From JBDRHL01 sp043816955 (lineage in GTDB: Bacteria > Planctomycetota > Phycisphaerae > Sedimentisphaerales > CAYZTY01), in NCBI GenBank assembly GCA_043816955.1, contig JBDRHL010000060.1:1-5440 (forward strand): a DNA stretch of 5,440 bases, read 5' to 3'. This document shows positions 1 to 5,125 of this stretch, piece by piece (positions within the stretch are counted from its first letter, which is position 1; the number at the start of each line of letters is the position of its first letter). The position numbers and the translations under genes are program-made. The notes beneath the pieces are model-generated. The model saw only the letters and a program-made list of their open reading frames with translations. It had not been told where the DNA came from and made no database searches.

Positions 1-141
1 ATAGGGCAACGCTGGGAAGCGACCCGAGTGTTTTGGCAATGCCATACGGCATGGGGCGAGGCCCGTTATGGGCTTCATCCTCCCATGTATGCCGGAGGCC
101 CAAAAGCGATAAATCCAAGTTAAAAAGCATCTTAATTTACC
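1..141. other. left host flank, no recognised gene
   Basis: These bases lie outside the IS66 left terminal repeat. All three forward frames are open for roughly the first 110 bases, so openness alone is weak evidence. The frame from base 1 reads 40 codons to a TAA at 121-123 and gives a tryptophan-rich tail (three Trp, ending in GGPKAINPS). It could be the C-terminus of a gene entering from the left, ending 18 bases before the insertion sequence. I do not recognise the protein. The minus strand also has an open frame across the region. Base composition is GC-rich up to about 105, then AT-rich up to the IS end. No RNA gene was recognised. Confidence 0.3.
47..94. repeat. imperfect GC-rich hairpin in left flank
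   Basis: CGGCAT at 47-52 is complementary to ATGCCG at 89-94. Inside it, GAGGCCC at 58-64 pairs with GGGCTTC at 70-76 (one G-T wobble) around a five-base loop. An alternative register pairs CATGGG (50-55) with CCCATG (82-87). The structure could be an RNA hairpin, a REP-like palindrome, or simply part of a coding sequence. There is no T-run after it, so it is not a standard intrinsic terminator. Confidence 0.4.
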
Positions 142-161
142 GTGTCCTTTCGGCAAGCCTG
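142..161 (+). repeat. IS66 left terminal inverted repeat
   Basis: GTGTCCTTTCGGCAAGCCTG matches the reverse complement of 2784-2803 at 19 of 20 positions; the fifth base differs (C here, G at the other end). Similarity stops abruptly on both sides of the 20 bases. It is the likely binding and cleavage site for the transposase. Confidence 0.88.
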
Positions 162-162
162 C

Positions 163-191
163 ATGACATGAGTTCTTATGGGTGCTATCAT
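163..191 (+). promoter_or_regulatory. candidate sigma-70 promoter for IS66 tnpABC
   Basis: ATGACA (163-168) and TATCAT (186-191) are separated by exactly 17 bases. Each hexamer has one mismatch to the sigma-70 consensus. The promoter would start transcription near 198, about 30 bases before tnpA. It lies directly inside the left terminal repeat, where IS elements often place their promoter. This is a sequence match only. Confidence 0.5.
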
Positions 192-228
192 ATTCGTCGT
201 CAGCAACCCTATTTAATGAGGACGACGT

Positions 229-636
229 ATGAAGAATCGATCGAAATCGAATTTGCCAGCCAAGCTTACCCGTGGACGAAAGCGTTTTGAAAAATGGCGA
301 AAAAAACATAAAACGCGCACACGATTGCCAGAGCCGCTGTGGTCGGCGGCGGTCAAACTGGCACAGGACTACGGAATCAACCGGACCGCACGCGCCCTGC
401 GGCTGGACTACAGCGGCTTGAAGAAGCGGATCGAATCGACTGTTTCAGGCGACCCTGCACAAGCCGTTGCCGGACCAAATTTCATTCAACTGCTTCCTGC
501 TGAGTTGACGGCGGTGGCCGAGTGCGCCATTGAGTGCCGCAATCCCAATGGCGCCACGATTCGCATCCACCTCAAAGGCCCTCAGCTGCCCGACCTGGCG
601 GCTCTGAGTCAAAGCCTCTGGAACGGTGATCGATGA
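229..636 (+). CDS. tnpA: IS66 accessory protein TnpA
   Basis: A 135-residue protein of the IS66 TnpA (OrfA) type. This small accessory protein is needed with TnpB for efficient IS66 transposition, and it probably binds DNA. The first 30 residues are very basic (RGRKRFEKWRKKHKTRTR region). Residues about 34-69 (LPEPLW through LKKRI) form a helix-turn-helix-like segment including GINRTARALRLDYSGLKKR. The C-terminal half ends in an IHLKG-type strand typical of this variant. The ATG at 229 is preceded by GAGG at 218-221, seven bases away, which supports this start. The stop overlaps the tnpB start (ATGA), indicating translational coupling. Family identity rests on the helix-turn-helix segment and the gene order. 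Confidence 0.88.
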   Translation: MKNRSKSNLPAKLTRGRKRFEKWRKKHKTRTRLPEPLWSAAVKLAQDYGINRTARALRLDYSGLKKRIESTVSGDPAQAVAGPNFIQLLPAELTAVAECAIECRNPNGATIRIHLKGPQLPDLAALSQSLWNGDR

Positions 637-1004
637 TCCAGCTGACCCCTCATATGCGGATTCTCGTGGCCGTTGAGCCAGCCGATTTCCGCAAAGGAAT
701 CGATGGTCTCGCCCGGGTCTGCCGGGAACAATTGCGACAGGATCCCTTCAAGGGCGCCTTATTCGTATTTCGCAACCGCAGGGCAACTTCCGTCAAGATC
801 CTGGTATATGACGGGCAGGGTTTCTGGTTGTGCCAGAAGCGGCTGTCGAAGGGTCGGTTCCCCTGGTGGCCACAGAGCGCCTCATCAGGGATTAAGGCTC
901 TGGAGGCCCACCAGATTGGTGTCTTGCTGTCCGGTGGCAATCCGGCGGCAGCCCAGGGGGTTCGGCTCTGGCGGCGGTTAGACGAGGGATCCTCAAATGG
1001 ATAA
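633..1004 (+). CDS. tnpB: IS66 accessory protein TnpB (Orf2)
   Basis: A 123-residue protein with the signature motifs of the IS66 Orf2/TnpB family: DFRKGIDGL (residues 18-26), LFVFRNRR (43-50), and VYDGQGFWLCQKRL followed by KGRF (58-76). The C-terminal LLSGGNP and LWRRL pieces also match the usual family tail. Length is normal for the family. TnpB is a conserved accessory protein required for IS66 transposition; its biochemical role is not settled. The start overlaps the tnpA stop by four bases (ATGA), so it is probably translated by reinitiation; I see no need for its own strong ribosome site. The stop lies inside the left arm of a 10-bp inverted repeat leading into tnpC. Confidence 0.92.
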   Translation: MIQLTPHMRILVAVEPADFRKGIDGLARVCREQLRQDPFKGALFVFRNRRATSVKILVYDGQGFWLCQKRLSKGRFPWWPQSASSGIKALEAHQIGVLLSGGNPAAAQGVRLWRRLDEGSSNG

Positions 1005-1044
1005 AGTCAAACCCTGCTTTTGTCCGATAATGTATTTATCCATT
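996..1044 (+). repeat. 10-bp inverted repeat between tnpB and tnpC
   Basis: AATGGATAAA (996-1005), which contains the tnpB stop codon, is perfectly complementary to TTTATCCATT (1035-1044), with 29 bases between. The downstream arm ends 7 bases before the AGGA ribosome site (1052-1055) of tnpC. In mRNA it would fold a stem-loop across the tnpB-tnpC junction, and ribosomes finishing tnpB would disrupt it. A role in coupling or limiting transposase synthesis is an inference. Confidence 0.5.
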
Positions 1045-1064
1045 GTCAGACAGGATAGATAACG

Positions 1065-2729
1065 ATGGGCAATCTCAGACGAATTCGAAAACAGATGGGT
1101 GCCATATCGCACCGGGCGAAACCCAGCCAATCCAAGCCGGGCGACCCTGAATGTGTCGAACTGGAAATGAGCGAACTGGAGGCGATTATTGAACGCTCCA
1201 AAGCAGGGCCGCTGCATGAGCAGGATTGTGAGCAGCTTCGTTCAGTATTACGAATCCTGTATTTTCTGACACAGGAACTGGAGAAAAAACACGTCTCGGT
1301 CAAACGCTTGAAGCAGATGCTTTTCGGAGCCACGACGGAAACGACCCGCAAAGTGATAGAGCAAATTCTGGATGAGGCCGGACAGGAAAAGAAGTCCGGT
1401 GACGAGGCGGAGGCGGACAGCGAAACAGAAGCCCGCCAGAAAGCCAAAGGGCATGGTCGTAACGGCGCCGACGCATATACAGGCGCAGAGAAAGTTCATG
1501 TGCCGCACAATTCCCTCAAGGCCGGGGATGCCTGCCCGGACTGTAAAAAAGGCACCGTGTATGAGATGGCCGAACCCGGCAGACTGGTGCGGGTCCGGGG
1601 TCAAGCGCCTCTTGGTGCCACGGTATATGAGTTACAGAAGCTTCGATGCAGCCTGTGCGGAGCTATTTTCACCGCTGCGACGCCGCAAGGCGTGGGAACG
1701 GATAAATATGATGCCGAATCAGCGAGTATGATCGCGCTTTTGAAATATGGGAGCGGGCTTCCCTTCAATCGGCTTGAGCGGCTTCAGGGCAGCCTGGGGA
1801 TTCCTCTGCCGGCGGCGACCCAGTGGGAGATCGTCGAGCACAGCGCCGACCGGATCGAACCGGTCTTCGAGGAAATGATTTACCATGCAGCCCAGGGCCG
1901 GGTGCTGCACAATGACGATACGACGATGAAGGTACTGGCTTTATGCAACCGGCACGAAAAATCTGTTGATGGCGCTCTTTCGCCCGCTTCAGAGCGGACA
2001 GGCGTGTTCACCTCGGGCATCGTCTCAGTCCTCGAGGGTCATCAGATCGCGTTATTCTTTACCGGACACCGCCATGCCGGAGAGAACCTGACCGACCTGC
2101 TGAAGCAGCGTGCGCCAGAGTTGGACAAGCCCATCCAGATGTGCGATGCGCTGAGCCGCAACATGCCTGAAGAACTCGAGACCCTCATTGCCAACTGCCT
2201 GACACACGGACGCCGGCGTTTTGTCGAGGTGGCGGTGAACTTCCCCGAGGAGTGCCTGTATGTCCTGGAAGTCCTCAAGGAGGTTTACAAGAATGACGCC
2301 GAGGCCAAGCGTCGGGGCTTCTCCGACCCGCAGCGGCTCCAATGGCATCAGGTTCAAAGCGGCCCGAAGATGGCTGACCTGAAGAATTGGCTCGATGAGC
2401 AGATCGAACAGCACAAGGTCGAACCCAACAGCAGCCTGGGCGAGGCGATTGGCTATATGCTCAGGCACTGGAACGAACTGACGCTGTTCCTACGACAGCC
2501 CGGAGCCCCGCTGGATAACAATGTGTGTGAAAGAGCACTCAAAAAGGCGATTCTGCACCGCAAGAATTCCTACTTCTATAAAACCCAGAACGGAGCCCGT
2601 GTGGGAGACCTATTCATGAGCATCATTCACACCTGTGAACTCAATACTGTCAACCCGTTCGACTACCTCACCCGGCTGCAGAAGAACGCCGAAGCCGCCG
2701 CGTCAGATCCTGCCGACTGGATGCCCTGA
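1065..2729 (+). CDS. tnpC: IS66 family DDE transposase TnpC
   Basis: The 554-residue catalytic transposase of the IS66 element. Domains in order: an N-terminal leucine-rich coiled-coil-like segment (about 55-105), an acidic then basic linker (106-130), a zinc-finger domain with CPDC (157-160) and CSLC (195-198), and the large catalytic domain (about 215-490). A C-terminal IS66_C-like tail has IHTCELNTVNPFDYL (521-535). Likely catalytic residues are D284 (NDDT), D361 (MCDALSRN) and E489 (DNNVCERALK), all present, so the enzyme looks intact. The second motif is usually CDAHARR-like; ALSRN here is a mild deviation. The ATG at 1065 has AGGA at 1052-1055, nine bases upstream. A 60-bp gap separates it from tnpB. 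It cuts and joins the element ends; TnpA and TnpB assist. Confidence 0.95.
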   Translation: MGNLRRIRKQMGAISHRAKPSQSKPGDPECVELEMSELEAIIERSKAGPLHEQDCEQLRSVLRILYFLTQELEKKHVSVKRLKQMLFGATTETTRKVIEQILDEAGQEKKSGDEAEADSETEARQKAKGHGRNGADAYTGAEKVHVPHNSLKAGDACPDCKKGTVYEMAEPGRLVRVRGQAPLGATVYELQKLRCSLCGAIFTAATPQGVGTDKYDAESASMIALLKYGSGLPFNRLERLQGSLGIPLPAATQWEIVEHSADRIEPVFEEMIYHAAQGRVLHNDDTTMKVLALCNRHEKSVDGALSPASERTGVFTSGIVSVLEGHQIALFFTGHRHAGENLTDLLKQRAPELDKPIQMCDALSRNMPEELETLIANCLTHGRRRFVEVAVNFPEECLYVLEVLKEVYKNDAEAKRRGFSDPQRLQWHQVQSGPKMADLKNWLDEQIEQHKVEPNSSLGEAIGYMLRHWNELTLFLRQPGAPLDNNVCERALKKAILHRKNSYFYKTQNGARVGDLFMSIIHTCELNTVNPFDYLTRLQKNAEAAASDPADWMP

Positions 2730-2783
2730 AACTACCGCCACACGCTCCAAAGCACCGACACCCCCAAATAAATTCTTTTTTTT

Positions 2784-2803
2784 CAGGCTTGCCGAAAGCA
2801 CAC
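2784..2803 (-). repeat. IS66 right terminal inverted repeat
   Basis: CAGGCTTGCCGAAAGCACAC is the partner of the left repeat at 142-161 with one mismatch. The 54 bases between the tnpC stop and this repeat are noncoding and end in a run of eight or nine T without a preceding stem. Confidence 0.88.
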
Positions 2804-2857
2804 AACCCCTCCGACAATCGACAGACCATCGGCGCCAACAATCGTCAATTCATCCAT
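2804..2857 (-). pseudogene. possible 5' remnant of a gene cut by IS66
   Basis: On the minus strand, AGGAGG (2867-2862) sits four bases before an ATG at 2857. Eighteen codons follow (MDELTIVGADGLSIVGGV) before the frame enters the IS66 right end, where it stops after six more residues. The near-perfect ribosome site plus open frame suggests the real start of a minus-strand host gene whose remainder was separated by the IS66 insertion. The left flank of IS66 reads open on the minus strand in the corresponding frame, but without a target duplication the join cannot be trusted. I do not recognise the product. The segment is only 54 bases, so chance is possible. Confidence 0.3.
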
Positions 2858-2871
2858 ACCCCCTCCTATGT

Positions 2872-2890
2872 TAACCCAAGTTCCACAGTA
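2872..2890 (+). repeat. IS1634-like element left terminal repeat
   Basis: TAACCCAAGTTCCACAGTA is identical to the reverse complement of 4862-4880 over all 19 bases. Identity ends immediately on both sides. This end is downstream of the transposase stop. Confidence 0.9.
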
Positions 2891-2902
2891 AGGGGTGTAA
2901 AA

Positions 2903-2912
2903 GGCGGTTTTT
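2903..2912 (+). repeat. subterminal inverted repeat, left copy
   Basis: GGCGGTTTTT here is matched by its reverse complement AAAAACCGCC at 4799-4808, near the other end of the same element. Being inside both ends in mirrored orientation, it could be a secondary transposase-binding site. Ten bases including a T-run is short, so chance is possible. Confidence 0.35.
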
Positions 2913-2930
2913 AGGCTCTCAGGGCAGAAA

Positions 2931-2943
2931 GTCTTCACTACAT
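2931..2943 (+). repeat. 13-bp internal direct repeat, left copy
   Basis: GTCTTCACTACAT occurs here, just beyond the transposase stop, and again in the same orientation at 4720-4732, just upstream of the transposase start. With the following bases, 17 of 21 positions agree. The two copies bracket the transposase gene. Confidence 0.6.
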
Positions 2944-2949
2944 TTTATT

Positions 2950-4677
2950 TCAACTCTTTATTTGTCCGGGTAGATCAAGGCCCAAACGCGACAGCAAAAT
3001 CGCTTGATGCTCGGTTGGTTTGCCAACGCAACGGCGGCGAATATCTATGTTTTTGCGAGTCGGCAACACAACATCTACCACGCTGATCTTGCTCAGTTCG
3101 TCAAAAATCCGCCGAGGCTCATCGCCCAAACCTGCGGCTTTGGCCATCTGATGCAATGTTTTCCATAACACATAAGCCAGAAAGCAGACCAGGATATGGG
3201 CCAATACCCGATTCTTTTTCTGATGCCAAACCGGCCTGATCTTCAGGTCGCTTTTGTGAATACGAAACGCAGCTTCAGCTTCGGTCAACTGGATATATGC
3301 ATGCCATAAATCCTCAGCCGACCAATCAGTGACATTAGTACGGAGCAGATAGCAACCTTCATTAAGCGTTGCCCACGCTCGCCAGTTTTCCTTTTTCAAC
3401 CAACTGACAGTCGTGCGTCCATCGGCTTGTTTTACTTCGACTTCAAACAGTCCTGCTGCCCGGCTGTTCTTGGCCATGATACTGCCAACCCTGCGGTCGA
3501 TAGTTTCTTTCTTATACTTGCGTTTTTCACAACCGGTTTTGAGTTTTTCCAATGCGGTATCGATACGTTGCTCAAACCGTTCGTGCATTGCTTTCTCTTT
3601 CGCTTTTCGTTCATGGCTGCGACACAAAATGTACGTTTCCCTGCTATCATCAGGTGACTGACATATCTTCACTTCAAGTCCCTGACGAATCTTCTGCCAA
3701 TCATCCTGAAGCAATTGACGCTCAAACTTTTTCAAGGTGCTTTTTGATGCACCAATAATATACTTACGATTACCCGATTGCATGAACTCAATGTTTTCTT
3801 TACTCATCATGCCGCGGTCCCCGCACCATATACGGTCAGCTTTGCCGTAATAAGCTTCCATTTTCGTAACAATTTCCTGCCAGGTTTTAACATCGTTTTT
3901 ATTGCCCTCGAAAACTTCATATCCCAAAGGCATACCGCATTTGGAGACTACCAGGCCAATGCAAACCTGTTTGCAATCAGAACGCTTGTCGCGAGAATAG
4001 CCTCGTTGTGCCATTGGATTGCCCAAACATTGGCCTTCAAAATATGTACTGGTAACATCGTACAGCAATAAATCATACTTCAAGCCGAACATACTGCCGA
4101 GCCGTTGCTTTAAATGTTTCTCCAAAGCTTTTTTGTGAGGTAGAAGTTTGTCCAATGCACGATATAACCGTTCGTCATAAACCTTTTCGGGCGGTATACC
4201 CAATAATTCAGGCATAGCTGTACTCTTATAATAATGCTCAGCAATATAAAGCTCGCTTGAGGGATTGCACAGCCGACATATCGCAAGTACCAGTGCCGTT
4301 TTCGACCATGGTATTTCCTCCCTTCCCTGCGGCATTACCGTTTCGAGTAATTCATCAAACTTGAGTTTATGTATCAGTTGTAAAGCGAGCCATGGCCCAC
4401 CAAAGTCCAGCTGGTTCTCAACGCGGATATTGGCAGTATCTACTTCTATCCATTCCGGCTCAGGTTTATTATCTGTATCAAATAATTGTAGCTGCCTGAA
4501 TGTTTTTTTATTGCCTTTGGCTGCTTGTTTGATTCCAAGCCGTTCGGATTCTTTGAGCAATCCAAGATAAGAAACGATACGCTGACGCGGCCCTCGCTCT
4601 GTTCGGTAAGATTCGACTAACGCCCAGTATGCGTGGTTCTTTCCATTCTTATATCGATAACATGGCCTGATAAACAT
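2950..4677 (-). CDS. IS1634-like family transposase
   Basis: An intact transposase of 575 residues from the ATG at 4677. An in-frame GTG at 4683 would add two residues, but the family N-terminus is usually MF[VI]R-like, which favours the ATG. Neither start has a good ribosome site. The N-terminal domain (about 1-50, FIRPCYRYKNGK through RIVSYLGLL) is typical of the IS1634 group. The DDE catalytic core (RNase H fold) follows: likely residues are D207 (LLYDVTSTYFEG), D287 (WCGDRGM) and E468 (EAEAAFRIHKSDLKIRP), with a long insertion between the second D and the E containing a basic coiled-coil-like stretch (about 350-395). The glutamate could alternatively be E466. The C-terminus has a hydrophobic helix (about 490-508). 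It probably moves this element by cutting at the 19-bp repeats. No frameshift or premature stop is seen. Confidence 0.92.
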   Translation of the reverse strand: MFIRPCYRYKNGKNHAYWALVESYRTERGPRQRIVSYLGLLKESERLGIKQAAKGNKKTFRQLQLFDTDNKPEPEWIEVDTANIRVENQLDFGGPWLALQLIHKLKFDELLETVMPQGREEIPWSKTALVLAICRLCNPSSELYIAEHYYKSTAMPELLGIPPEKVYDERLYRALDKLLPHKKALEKHLKQRLGSMFGLKYDLLLYDVTSTYFEGQCLGNPMAQRGYSRDKRSDCKQVCIGLVVSKCGMPLGYEVFEGNKNDVKTWQEIVTKMEAYYGKADRIWCGDRGMMSKENIEFMQSGNRKYIIGASKSTLKKFERQLLQDDWQKIRQGLEVKICQSPDDSRETYILCRSHERKAKEKAMHERFEQRIDTALEKLKTGCEKRKYKKETIDRRVGSIMAKNSRAAGLFEVEVKQADGRTTVSWLKKENWRAWATLNEGCYLLRTNVTDWSAEDLWHAYIQLTEAEAAFRIHKSDLKIRPVWHQKKNRVLAHILVCFLAYVLWKTLHQMAKAAGLGDEPRRIFDELSKISVVDVVLPTRKNIDIRRRCVGKPTEHQAILLSRLGLDLPGQIKS

Positions 4678-4719
4678 AACCACATTTTACAGCGGATTTA
4701 ACACCAAACAAGTGACAAG

Positions 4720-4732
4720 GTCTTCACTACAT
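4720..4732 (+). repeat. 13-bp internal direct repeat, right copy
   Basis: Second copy of GTCTTCACTACAT, 1789 bases from the first (2931-2943) in the same orientation. It lies in the leader region of the minus-strand transposase. Confidence 0.6.
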
Positions 4733-4798
4733 CACCTTTCAAAAGTATTCGCTGTGTTTTCAGCAGAAACTCAAAACCCTGCCTTGCATAACACCAGC

Positions 4799-4808
4799 AA
4801 AAACCGCC
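4799..4808 (-). repeat. subterminal inverted repeat, right copy
   Basis: AAAAACCGCC, the reverse complement of 2903-2912 at the other end of the element. It lies 54 bases inside the right terminal repeat; the left copy is 13 bases inside its repeat, so spacing is not symmetric. Confidence 0.35.
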
Positions 4809-4829
4809 AACTCACAAAAAAAGATACGC

Positions 4830-4855
4830 AAAAAAAGTTCAAAAAAACTTTTTTT
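4830..4855. repeat. A/T-rich palindrome near IS right end
   Basis: AAAAAAAGTT (4830-4839) is perfectly complementary to AACTTTTTTT (4846-4855) around a six-base loop. Read on either strand the stem ends in a run of seven T, loosely like a terminator, but with only one G-C pair per arm it would be weak. It might limit read-through into or out of the element, or be a bent-DNA feature. Confidence 0.4.
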
Positions 4856-4861
4856 CTCATC

Positions 4862-4880
4862 TACTGTGGAACTTGGGTTA
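4862..4880 (-). repeat. IS1634-like element right terminal repeat
   Basis: TACTGTGGAACTTGGGTTA, perfect partner of 2872-2890. Its last base directly adjoins the DUF2061 coding sequence. Confidence 0.9.
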
Positions 4881-5086
4881 GGAGCATAGTAAAAGCAATC
4901 ACCTGGCGTGCCGGCGGTACGGTTGTCACATTTGCTGTGGCCTGGGTACTGACGCGGAGACTTGAGTTGGCGGCGCAGATTGGATTTCTGGATACGGCAA
5001 TTAAGATCGGGGCATTTTATGCTCATGAGCGAATATGGAACGAGGTGAGCTTCGGCAAAAAAAAGCCGCCTGAATACCAGATTTAG
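4881..5086 (+). CDS. DUF2061 membrane protein, 5' end lost to IS
   Basis: Sixty-seven codons from AGC at 4883 to the TAG at 5084 encode nearly all of a DUF2061 domain: RSIVKAITWRAGG, a first hydrophobic helix (TVVTFAVAWVLT), a short loop, a second helix (AAQIGFLDTAIKIGAFYAH), then the hallmark HERIWNEVSFGKKK. It is predicted to be a two-helix inner-membrane protein of unknown function. DUF2061 proteins are known as neighbours or fusion partners of sulfate-activation enzymes, which fits the CysH-like gene 39 bases downstream. The native start is missing because the IS1634-like element ends two bases before the first complete codon. Upstream, the frame stays open through the IS to a GTG at 4712 that lacks a ribosome site, giving a possible 124-residue chimera. 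Translation is therefore doubtful and it may be a pseudogene. Probably only a few residues were lost. Confidence 0.8.
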
Positions 5087-5125
5087 AAGATCATATTGTT
5101 AAAAGTTACAAGGGGATTTGTGGCT

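Larger units (their letters stand above)
142..2803 (+). mobile_element. complete IS66-family insertion sequence
   Basis: This is a 2662-bp element bounded by 20-bp terminal inverted repeats (142-161 and 2784-2803, 19 of 20 matching). It encodes the three-gene set of the IS66 family in the usual order: tnpA, tnpB, then the DDE transposase tnpC. All three reading frames are intact, and the length is normal for the family (about 2.5-2.7 kb), so the element may still be active. IS66 elements normally leave an 8-bp target duplication. Here the flanking octamers, aatttacc on the left and aacccctc on the right, do not match. Element boundaries come from the repeats. The family assignment comes from the three protein sequences. 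Confidence 0.93.
4684..4861. other. noncoding right arm of the IS1634-like element
   Basis: About 178 bases lie between the transposase start and the right terminal repeat. They hold the second copy of the 13-bp direct repeat (4720-4732), the second subterminal repeat (4799-4808), a small GCTG/CAGC stem near 4751-4764 and an A/T-rich palindrome (4830-4855). The minus-strand transposase promoter must be here or further right, but I see no convincing one; TTGTTT, 16 bases, TAAAAT ending at 4684 is the best weak match. A chimeric plus-strand frame opens at a GTG at 4712 and runs into the DUF2061 gene without a ribosome site. Confidence 0.6.
2872..4880 (-). mobile_element. complete IS1634-like insertion sequence
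   Basis: This 2009-bp element is defined by perfect 19-bp terminal inverted repeats (2872-2890 and 4862-4880). It contains one intact minus-strand transposase gene of IS1634 (IS4-superfamily) type. The element is clearly more AT-rich than the neighbouring IS66. Noncoding ends are unequal: 59 bases after the transposase stop on the left, and about 180 bases on the right before the gene start. No target duplication is visible: the left flank ends ctcctatgt and the right flank begins ggagcatag. The right end is inserted at the very start of a DUF2061 gene. Confidence 0.9.

Noticed and set aside
33..290. 85-residue plus-strand open frame
   Set aside because: It starts in the left flank, crosses the IS66 terminal repeat and promoter region and overlaps tnpA in another frame; no ribosome site or recognisable motif.
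1046..1604. Long minus-strand open frames opposite tnpC
   Set aside because: They are antisense shadows of the well-supported transposase gene; composition is Ser/Cys-rich and no start signal is seen. The same applies to 2042-2468 and 650-940.
2774..2783. T-run after tnpC as an intrinsic terminator
   Set aside because: No GC-rich stem precedes the T-run.
2635..2874. 79-residue plus-strand open frame at the end of tnpC
   Set aside because: It overlaps the tnpC C-terminus out of frame, then runs through the IS66 end, the host remnant and into the next IS. It is an accident of frame.
2931..4732. The 13-bp direct repeats as target duplication of a smaller inner IS
   Set aside because: The sequences just inside the two copies do not form inverted repeats, whereas the outer 19-bp ends match perfectly, so the outer boundaries are preferred.
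142..4880. A composite transposon formed by the two elements
   Set aside because: The elements belong to different families with unrelated ends, and only 68 bases lie between them.
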